From: Bifidobacteriaceae bacterium
Lineage (GTDB): Bacteria > Actinomycetota > Actinomycetes > Actinomycetales > WQXJ01
Length of the DNA: 5,831 bases
Assembly: GCA_031266115.1 (NCBI GenBank)
Contig: JAISBQ010000270.1
Span: 1-5,831, forward strand
Direction of reading: 5' to 3'
Positions 1 to 5,831 of this stretch are shown here, in pieces; within the stretch, counting starts at the first letter, position 1, and every line of letters starts with the position of its first letter. The notes below the pieces were generated by a model. It did no database searches and was not told where the DNA came from. It saw nothing but the letters and a program-made list of their open reading frames with translations. The position numbers and the translations under genes were made by a program.

Positions 1-2668
1 GGGGGATGGGACCGGGTTCGGGGCCGACGTCCGCACCTGGTCCGCCGAAACCGAACGCCGCCAGCCCCTCGATGTCGATCACCTCAGTCCCGTCCAGTCC
101 CAGGGCGTCCGCGCCGAGGCCGTCGGGGAATTGGAGGGGTGCCACACCCATCCCGACGAGGTTAGACCGGTGGATCCGCTCGAAGCTCTGAGCCAGGACG
201 GCCCGCACGCCAAGCAGGCTTGTCCCCTTGGCTGCCCAGTCCCGAGAGGAGCCCGACCCGTACTCGCGCCCACCCATCACCACGAGCGGGACGCGAGCCT
301 CGCGATAGGCGGCGGCCGCATCGAAGATCGCCTCGACCTCGCCGGTGAGTTGGTTGAGGGTGTACCCGCCGGCGATGGCCACCAGCCGGTTGCGCAGTCG
401 GATGTTGGCGAACGTGCCACGGACCATGACTTCGTGGTTTCCACGCCTGGATCCATAGGAGTTGAAATCAGATCGGTCGATGCCAGCCTCGGCCAGGTAC
501 CGTCCGGCGGGCGAATCCGCGGCGATCGCCCCTGCCGGTGAAATGTGATCGGTAGTGACTGAGTCTCCGAGCAGCGCGAGGACGCGAGCGCCGTGAATGT
601 CGCGGACGGGCTCTGGAACCGGACCCATCGTGTCGAAATACGGGGGCCGGCGGACATATGTCGAACCCGGATCCCAGGAGAAGGTCGCCCCTGCCGGTAT
701 CGGCAGGTCGCGCCATCGCCGGTCACCCGTGAAGACATCGGCGTACGCGTCGGCGAACATGTCCGGGGTGATCGCCTCACGCACGGCCGCCGCCACCTCG
801 GCCGGAGACGGCCAGATGTCGCGCAGGAAGATGGGTGCGCCATCGGCGCCATGACCCAACGGCTGAGCGGCCATGTCGAAGTCCACCGTCCCCGCCAACG
901 CGTAAGCGACCACAAGGGGCGGCGAAGCGAGATAGTTCATGGCCACGTCGGGATTGATGCGGCCCTCAAAGTTCCGGTTGCCGGACAGGACGGCGGCCGC
1001 CACCATGCCCCCGTCGTGAACAGCGGCGGAGATTTCTGGGGCGATCGGGCCGGAGTTGCCGATGCATGTGGTGCATCCGTAACCCACCACGTGGAACCCG
1101 AGGCGGTCCAAGGCACCGGTGAGGCCCGCGCGGCGGTAGTACTCGGCAACCACGGTGGATCCCGGCGCGAGCGACGTCTTGACCCAGGGCTTGGTCGCCA
1201 GGCCGACCTCGACCGCACGCCGGGCGAGCAACCCCGCCGCGATCATGACCGATGGATTCGAGGTGTTGGTGCATGAGGTAATGGCGGCGATGACGGCAGT
1301 CCCGTGACCGAGCCGGGCCACGGTCCCGTCGCTCAAGATCACCTCGCATCGACGATGCCGTCCCTCGCCTTCCCCCGTGGCCGGAGAGTCCGAGGCCGGG
1401 AAGGACTCGAGCTCCGCCTCGTCCGCGGCGGCAACATCGGGCGCGAACGCCGGCAGGTCGCGAGCGAAGGTCTCCCGTGCGCGCGTCAGAGGGATCCGGT
1501 CCTGAGGCCGCTTGGGACCGGCGATCGATGGGACCACAGTGCCGAGGTCCAGGTCGAGATACTCCGAATAGATCGGCTCCGTGCCGCTCGATGCGCTGGC
1601 CTCGGCCCACAGGTTCTGCTCCTTGGCATAGGCCTCGATCAGGGCGAGGTGGTCCGTGTCTCGTCCGGTCAACCGGTAATAGTCGAGGGTGGTTTGGTCG
1701 ATGGGAAAAATGGCGCACGTCGAGCCGAATTCCGGGCTCATGTTGCTGATGGTGGCCCTGTCAGCGAGACCAAGTGTCGCCACTCCCGGCCCATAGAACT
1801 CGACGAACTTCCCGACAACCCCGTGAGCGCGCAGCGCCTCGGCGATGGTGAGCACCATGTCCGTGGCGGTCGCGTCGCCCGACAGCGTTCCAGACAACCG
1901 GAATCCGACCACGCGCGGCACCAGCATTGAGACCGGCTGTCCGAGCATCGCGGCCTCCGCCTCGATGCCGCCCACCCCCCAACCGAGGACCCCAAGGCCG
2001 CCGACCATCGTGGTGTGCGAGTCGGTTCCCACGCAGGTGTCGGGGTAGGCCACGGTCGGGCCACCGGGTTCGGTCGCGGTCATCACCCCGCGCGCCAGAT
2101 GCTCAATGTTCACCTGATGCACGATCCCGGTGCCCGGTGGAACCACCGCGAAGTTGTCGAAGGTGCCTTGGCCCCAGCGCAGGAACTGGTACCGCTCGCG
2201 GTTGCGTCGGTATTCCATGTCAATGTTGTGGGCGAGCGCCCCGGGCGCGCCTGCCGCGTCCACGATCACGGAGTGGTCAATCACCATCTCCGCCGGCACC
2301 AAGGGGTTGATTCGCTCCGGGTCTCCCCCGAGCCGGGCCACGGCCTCGCGCATGGTGGCGAGATCGACCACGCACGGCACGCCGGTGAAGTCCTGCATGA
2401 GCACCCGTCCTGGGGCGAACTGGATCTCCACCTCGCCAGGGGCATCCGGGTTCCACGTGGCCAGCGCGCGGATGTGATCGGCGGTGATGGTCACGCCGTC
2501 CTCGTGGCGCACAAGATTCTCGGCGAGTACCCGCAGGCAGTACGGCAACCGATCCACGCCGAGAGCCTCCAACCGGTAGATCTGGAGGTCGCGCCCCCGC
2601 ACCCGCAGCATCCCGCGCGCCCCAAAGGAATCTACGCTCCGGCGCCCACCGCCCATTCCTCCACCCAT
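1..2668 (-). CDS. acnA: Aconitate hydratase AcnA (3' end cut by window edge)
   Basis: Aconitase A interconverts citrate and isocitrate through cis-aconitate in the cytoplasmic TCA cycle, using a 4Fe-4S cluster. I translated the minus strand by hand from ATG 2668 and found 889 codons with no stop, still open at base 1. The family N-terminal motif DSFGAR comes just after a short Gly-rich start. The motif GTDSHTTMVGGLGVLGWGVG contains Asp216-Ser217-His218. The cluster ligands are Cys466 (in SCTNTSNP) and Cys532/Cys535 (in GYGCTTCIGNSGP), with the 66- and 3-residue spacing of AcnA/IRP1. The swivel-domain motifs are DSVTTDHISPAG from Asp702 and GSSRDWAAKG, with catalytic-type Ser807 and Arg809. 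Family length suggests about 45 residues are missing at the C-terminus. The start is chosen because AAGGAG lies 4 nt upstream; a second in-frame ATG at 2656 is possible. The gene begins 1 nt after the methyltransferase stop, so it is probably cotranscribed. Some AcnA proteins also bind RNA when the cluster is lost; that is family knowledge and is not visible here. Confidence 0.97.
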   Translation of the reverse strand, partial: MGGGMGGGRRSVDSFGARGMLRVRGRDLQIYRLEALGVDRLPYCLRVLAENLVRHEDGVTITADHIRALATWNPDAPGEVEIQFAPGRVLMQDFTGVPCVVDLATMREAVARLGGDPERINPLVPAEMVIDHSVIVDAAGAPGALAHNIDMEYRRNRERYQFLRWGQGTFDNFAVVPPGTGIVHQVNIEHLARGVMTATEPGGPTVAYPDTCVGTDSHTTMVGGLGVLGWGVGGIEAEAAMLGQPVSMLVPRVVGFRLSGTLSGDATATDMVLTIAEALRAHGVVGKFVEFYGPGVATLGLADRATISNMSPEFGSTCAIFPIDQTTLDYYRLTGRDTDHLALIEAYAKEQNLWAEASASSGTEPIYSEYLDLDLGTVVPSIAGPKRPQDRIPLTRARETFARDLPAFAPDVAAADEAELESFPASDSPATGEGEGRHRRCEVILSDGTVARLGHGTAVIAAITSCTNTSNPSVMIAAGLLARRAVEVGLATKPWVKTSLAPGSTVVAEYYRRAGLTGALDRLGFHVVGYGCTTCIGNSGPIAPEISAAVHDGGMVAAAVLSGNRNFEGRINPDVAMNYLASPPLVVAYALAGTVDFDMAAQPLGHGADGAPIFLRDIWPSPAEVAAAVREAITPDMFADAYADVFTGDRRWRDLPIPAGATFSWDPGSTYVRRPPYFDTMGPVPEPVRDIHGARVLALLGDSVTTDHISPAGAIAADSPAGRYLAEAGIDRSDFNSYGSRRGNHEVMVRGTFANIRLRNRLVAIAGGYTLNQLTGEVEAIFDAAAAYREARVPLVVMGGREYGSGSSRDWAAKGTSLLGVRAVLAQSFERIHRSNLVGMGVAPLQFPDGLGADALGLDGTEVIDIEGLAAFGFGGPGADVGPEPGPIP

Positions 2669-2669
2669 G

Positions 2670-3989
2670 TCACTCCTTGTCTCGGTGTTGGTCGCGCGTG
2701 AAGCGGGCCACGCATTCGACGTGGTGAGTACGCGGGAACATGTCCAATCCCACCACATCGTCCAGCCGGTAACCCCCGTCACGCAGTGTCGCCGCGTCGC
2801 GCGCCAGCGCCGCTGGATCGCACGCGACGTACACCACCGCCCGAGGACGCGAGTGGACGATGCCGGCGCACACGTCCCGTCCCGCCCCTCGCCTTGGCGG
2901 ATCGAGGACCACGAGATCGGGCGCTGGAAGCCTGGGCGCCACCGATTCGACATCGCCCACTCGCACGTGGGCGGTCGGTACGTCGCGCCCCGCGCGCCGG
3001 GCCGCCCTGCCTGCGTGAGGGTCGGCTTCGACCGCCCACACTGAGGCCCGTTCCCCTGCCGTCAACGCGAGTGGCACGGTCAGTAGGCCGGCGCCGCAGT
3101 ACAGATCCCAGATGATTGCCCGGCCTTCGGCCAAGAGGTCGGCGCCGGCCGCGAGGACGGCACCGGCCAACGCCCCGGGCGCCTCGCGGTGCACCTGCCA
3201 AAAGGTGCCCGGCATGGTCCGGTAATCGATCTCGAGCCTTCCTTCCCGGTGGCCGGGCTGGCCCCCGCCCGGGCCGTGATCGCTCTGGTTCGCGTGCCCC
3301 GTACCCGGGCGACGACCCGAGCCCCCCAGCGGCAGTCCGTGGGGGACAGGGACAGTGACGTGGTGGACCAGGGCGCGCGTGGCATCGGGGCCGCGCCCAT
3401 CCGTGAGCACGGCGGTAGTCCCATCGCTGCCTGCGGCCACCATCAGGCGGCTCGCCCCCGCATGTCGGGAGCCGAACACCTCGTGGCCGTCGATCTCGGG
3501 GACGGCGAGCGGCATGCCCGATAACCGAATCACACGGCCGCTTCGCGGCGGGTGCATGCCTGGATAGCCGCCATCGTCGACGGCCAGGGTGACGCGGGTG
3601 CGCCACGCGAGACCGTCACGTTCGTCCTCGCCGGGCAGCGCGCGAACCGTCACCTCGCGGTCGAGGTGACCGATACGCCGCAACGTGTCCTGAACCACGG
3701 CCGCTTTCCACCGGCGGCTGGCGGCCAGGGCAACATGGCCGAGGTCGGCGCCGCCCACTCCCCCGGGTCCGGCCGGCGGCCACACGTGGGGAACCCTGTC
3801 CGGCGACGGTTCCAGGATGCGTACGGCCTCGGCCCGCCACAGGCGCGAGCGGCGTTCGGTCACGCGGGCGAGCACGGTCTCGCCGGGCAGGGTGTGCCGC
3901 ACAAACACGACGCGTCCCTCGTAGCGGGCCACGCACCATCCGCCATGGGCGAGGCCGGTCGGGCGCAACTTGACAAGATCGTCGCTCAC
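2670..3989 (-). CDS. TRAM-domain class I SAM-dependent RNA m5U methyltransferase (TrmA/RlmD/RlmCD-like)
   Basis: Predicted 439-residue cytoplasmic enzyme that methylates C5 of a uridine in rRNA or tRNA using SAM. The exact target cannot be read from sequence. Residues 1-60 fit a TRAM RNA-binding domain (VKLRPTGLAHGGWCVAR, then LPGETV). FWQV (263-266) precedes the Rossmann domain. DLYCGAG (295-301) is the SAM motif and DPPRRG (363-368) is motif IV. YVACDP holds the catalytic nucleophile Cys390, and the C-terminal THHVECVARF holds the general base Glu425. The region that carries the 4Fe-4S cysteines in RlmD (residues 61-85, WPPAGPGGVGGADLGH) contains no cysteine. Residues 219-247 form a Gly/Pro/His-rich low-complexity linker. 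The GTG start at 3989 is chosen because it overlaps the permease stop as GTGA and places the TRAM domain at the N-terminus. The in-frame ATG at 4136 would add 49 Arg/Gly/Ala-rich residues inside the permease gene. M. tuberculosis Rv2689c is the analogous gene next to a similar permease. The family is certain; the substrate is not. Confidence 0.94.
   Translation of the reverse strand: MSDDLVKLRPTGLAHGGWCVARYEGRVVFVRHTLPGETVLARVTERRSRLWRAEAVRILEPSPDRVPHVWPPAGPGGVGGADLGHVALAASRRWKAAVVQDTLRRIGHLDREVTVRALPGEDERDGLAWRTRVTLAVDDGGYPGMHPPRSGRVIRLSGMPLAVPEIDGHEVFGSRHAGASRLMVAAGSDGTTAVLTDGRGPDATRALVHHVTVPVPHGLPLGGSGRRPGTGHANQSDHGPGGGQPGHREGRLEIDYRTMPGTFWQVHREAPGALAGAVLAAGADLLAEGRAIIWDLYCGAGLLTVPLALTAGERASVWAVEADPHAGRAARRAGRDVPTAHVRVGDVESVAPRLPAPDLVVLDPPRRGAGRDVCAGIVHSRPRAVVYVACDPAALARDAATLRDGGYRLDDVVGLDMFPRTHHVECVARFTRDQHRDKE
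2673..2678 (-). promoter_or_regulatory. Ribosome binding site AAGGAG for acnA
   Basis: On the minus strand the sequence reads AAGGAG-TGAC-ATG. The purine block is a good Shine-Dalgarno match and ends 4 nt before the ATG at 2668, which is slightly closer than the usual 5-9 nt. It lies in the Lys-Glu codons just before the methyltransferase TGA, so terminating ribosomes would sit on it. It favours the ATG at 2668. The ATG at 2656 has a GGAGG only 1 nt upstream, too close for good initiation. Confidence 0.75.
3986..3989 (-). promoter_or_regulatory. GTGA stop-start overlap coupling permease and methyltransferase
   Basis: The minus strand reads ACGTGAGC: GTG begins the methyltransferase and TGA ends the permease, sharing two bases across a four-base GTGA. 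No clear Shine-Dalgarno precedes the GTG; the upstream bases are GGGGCGCCGCGAC. Translation of the methyltransferase therefore probably depends on ribosomes re-initiating after the permease stop. The overlap is seen directly; the coupling is inferred. Confidence 0.75.
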
Positions 3990-5831
3990 GTCGCGGCGCC
4001 CCGATCCCGGTCCCGCTGGTCCTCGGGAGCGTGACCCAGCTGCCACGGCACCGAGGCGATCACCACGCCGGGCATGCGGCGCAGCGCCCGCGTCAGGCGT
4101 GCCGCTGAGCGATTGTGTGCCGCACGTTGCCACCAATGGGACACGATGTACTCAGGGATGAACACCACCACCAATTCCCGCGGGGATGAGCGTCGAACCG
4201 CCTTGACGTAGGCGACGAGAGGGCGGGTGACATCCCGGCTAGGCGAATCGAGCACCGTCAGGGGAACGGGGATCGCGTCCGCCTCCCACGTGGCCCGCAA
4301 CTCGTCGGTTTCCTCCTGGCTGATCCGGACGCTCACCACCTCCAAAGTGGAAGGCCGGGTGGCGCGGGCGTAGGCGATGGCGCGCAGCGCCGCGCGGTGG
4401 AGTTGGGAAACCAGAACCATCCCGTGGACTCGCGGCGGCAAGGTGCGTTCCGCGGCATCGGCGACGGCCATTTCGCTCGCCACGTCGTCGTAGTGGCGGC
4501 GCACAGCGGTCATCGCCACGTACCCGACGGCCACAAGGAGCACTGTCACCCACGCGCCGTAGCCGAACTTGGTGAGCAGGACCACGATGAGTCCGATGGC
4601 GGTCAGGGACACCCCGATCAGAGTGATCGCGCGAGCGAAGGCCACGCGCCGCCGGGCGGCCTGGGTGCGTGCCAGGCGTAGCGCGGCGTTCCAATGTCGG
4701 ATCATTCCCATGTGGGAGACGGTCATCGACCCGAAGACGCCCACGATGTAGAGCTGGATGAGTCGGGTGACGTTCGCGTCGAACACCCAGACCAAGACGC
4801 CGGCAGCGACGGCGAGGGCGACAACCGAATGGGCTGCCACACGCCGATCGCCCCGTCGGTAGAGCTGCTTGGGGAGGTAGCCGTCCTGGGCGAGGCGTGC
4901 CGCGAGGGCTGGGACGGCCCCGAAAGACGTGGTGCCGGCGGTCACGAGCATGAGGCTGGTGAGCAGGATGACCGGGGTGTACGCCCACGGCGAGTGCAGC
5001 ACTGTTTGGGCGATTTGGGCGATGACGGGCGCTTGGGCGAAACCGGCGGCGATGGGATTGTCGCCCACTCGCAGGCTGGTGGCCGGATCGGCCACGTAAC
5101 GCACGTCGGTGAGCTGGGCGAGGAGGAGGACCGACAGCATCAGGGTGATCGATGCCACGGCCATCACAGTGAGGGTGGCCGCGGCGTTACGGCCGCGTGG
5201 CGGGCGAAACGCCGGGACCGAGGAAGCGATGGTCTCCACCCCGGTCAGCGCCACCGATCCCGCGGAGAACGCCCGCATCACCAAGAACGCCCCACCGAGG
5301 CCGACGAGTCCGGCATCGGCTTCGGGGACCACCTGGAAGGCGGCCGATGGCGCGAGGCCGAGGCATCCGAAGGCGCCTTGCGCCAGCCCTATCAGCACAG
5401 TCGCACCAACCACAGCCATGAACGCGTAGACGATCACGGCCCTGATCCGCCCATGGCCCTGCCAGCGGACGGCGACTACGGCGAGCACGCCGACGGCGAT
5501 CAGCGCCGCCAGAGTCTGGTGTCCTCGGACCCAACCGGCCACGGCCGCGACGTACTGGGCCGCGCAGGACAGCGACACGGCGACGGTCAGTGCATAATCC
5601 GCGAAGGCGGACGCGGCGACCACCACCCCGGCGCGCGCACCAAGGTTGGTGGAGGCGACCTCGTAGTCGCCCCCGCCGGATGGGTACTCTCGGACGGTCT
5701 GACGGTAGGACGCCACCACAGCGACGATGACGAGCGCCATGCCCGCGCCGATCCACGGCGAGTACCTGGCCGCCGCGATACCGGCAATTGACAGGGTGAG
5801 GATGATCTCGTCTGGGGCGTAGGCAACCGAA
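3986..5831 (-). CDS. APC-superfamily permease, KimA/KUP-like, with C-terminal USP-like domain (5' end cut by window edge)
   Basis: Inner-membrane transporter, probably for potassium or possibly an amino acid. The frame stays open from the TGA at 3986-3988 through the right edge. 614 residues are visible, and about 35-60 N-terminal residues lie outside. The first visible residues, SVAYAPDEIILTLSIAG, match the interior of TM1 in this family, so the internal ATG at 5740 is not the start. In visible numbering, YPSGGGDYEV at 49-58 is the family signature of the TM2-TM3 loop. About 12 hydrophobic segments run to roughly residue 442. LTGVETIASSV contains Thr196 and Glu199. A soluble tail (about 466-600) alternates strands and helices like a universal-stress-protein domain and ends near SVPWQLG. 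The tail closes with a charged QRDRDRG stretch. It overlaps the methyltransferase start by 4 nt. M. tuberculosis has the same neighbour pair (Rv2690c-Rv2689c) beside TrkA-type ceoB/ceoC, which supports a potassium role. Databases usually label it only 'APC family permease'. Confidence 0.92.
   Translation of the reverse strand, partial: SVAYAPDEIILTLSIAGIAAARYSPWIGAGMALVIVAVVASYRQTVREYPSGGGDYEVASTNLGARAGVVVAASAFADYALTVAVSLSCAAQYVAAVAGWVRGHQTLAALIAVGVLAVVAVRWQGHGRIRAVIVYAFMAVVGATVLIGLAQGAFGCLGLAPSAAFQVVPEADAGLVGLGGAFLVMRAFSAGSVALTGVETIASSVPAFRPPRGRNAAATLTVMAVASITLMLSVLLLAQLTDVRYVADPATSLRVGDNPIAAGFAQAPVIAQIAQTVLHSPWAYTPVILLTSLMLVTAGTTSFGAVPALAARLAQDGYLPKQLYRRGDRRVAAHSVVALAVAAGVLVWVFDANVTRLIQLYIVGVFGSMTVSHMGMIRHWNAALRLARTQAARRRVAFARAITLIGVSLTAIGLIVVLLTKFGYGAWVTVLLVAVGYVAMTAVRRHYDDVASEMAVADAAERTLPPRVHGMVLVSQLHRAALRAIAYARATRPSTLEVVSVRISQEETDELRATWEADAIPVPLTVLDSPSRDVTRPLVAYVKAVRRSSPRELVVVFIPEYIVSHWWQRAAHNRSAARLTRALRRMPGVVIASVPWQLGHAPEDQRDRDRGAAT

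Noticed and set aside
277..915. Minus-strand 212-codon frame that might suggest a frameshifted or broken aconitase
   Set aside because: The aconitase frame reads through this whole stretch without a stop and contains the DSVTTDHISPAG and GSSRDWAAKG motifs, so there is no frameshift.
966..1718. A 250-codon minus-strand open frame within the aconitase region, in another frame
   Set aside because: It lies in a different frame from the uninterrupted aconitase translation, which carries the conserved SCTNTSNP and CTTC motifs. Its product is Arg/Gly-rich without family features.
2670..4136. Methyltransferase starting at the ATG at 4136, giving 488 residues
   Set aside because: The extra 49 residues are low-complexity and overlap the permease C-terminal domain by about 150 bases. 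The GTG at 3989 gives a standard 4-nt overlap and an N-terminal TRAM domain.
4530..5005. CAGTGC sequences on the minus strand resembling the loop of iron-responsive elements
   Set aside because: The flanking bases do not form a paired stem with the required bulged C, and both occurrences lie deep inside the permease coding sequence. They are expected by chance.
3986..5740. Permease starting at the ATG at 5740
   Set aside because: The frame stays open upstream and encodes SVAYAPDEIILTLSIAG, the conserved TM1 of the family, so the true start lies beyond the window edge.
4694..5791. A 365-codon open frame on the plus strand opposite the permease
   Set aside because: Its product is dominated by Gly, His, Asp, Arg and Glu with no recognisable motif. 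It is the antisense shadow of a GC-rich gene whose minus-strand frame has clear transmembrane segments and family signatures.

Overview
The window is uniformly GC-rich and protein-coding. Its three genes all lie on the minus strand, so transcription runs from high to low coordinates. Codon choice (almost always G or C in third position), the GTG start, and the pairing of a PSGGGDYEV-type permease with a TRAM-domain RNA methyltransferase all point to an actinobacterium (Actinomycetota). Mycobacterium tuberculosis has the same pair (Rv2690c-Rv2689c) beside the TrkA-type genes ceoB and ceoC. The sequence does not let me name a genus.

Layout in order of transcription. (1) 5831-3986: a permease of the APC superfamily that resembles the KimA/KUP potassium importers, with a C-terminal cytosolic USP-like domain. 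Its N-terminus lies outside the window. (2) 3989-2670: a complete 439-residue RNA m5U methyltransferase of the TrmA/RlmD/RlmCD class. It keeps its catalytic Cys and Glu but has lost the Cys set that binds the 4Fe-4S cluster in RlmD. (3) 2668-1: aconitate hydratase AcnA, 889 residues visible and open through the left edge, so roughly the last 45 residues are missing. All cluster ligands and active-site motifs that fall inside the window are present.

There is no intergenic space. The permease stop and methyltransferase start overlap by 4 nt (GTGA), and the methyltransferase stop and aconitase start are 1 nt apart, with an AAGGAG ribosome binding site inside the methyltransferase's last codons. 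The three genes are therefore very probably one transcript with translational coupling. The combination of ion transport, RNA modification and a TCA-cycle enzyme has no single obvious pathway. It looks like a conserved actinobacterial housekeeping cluster rather than a mobile or defence island.

I found no RNA genes, CRISPR arrays, insertion sequences, attachment sites, terminators or convincing promoters, and no clear novel system. The points most worth a second look are the missing Fe-S cysteines in the methyltransferase, the potassium-binding-type residues in the permease, and the coupling of aconitase to both.
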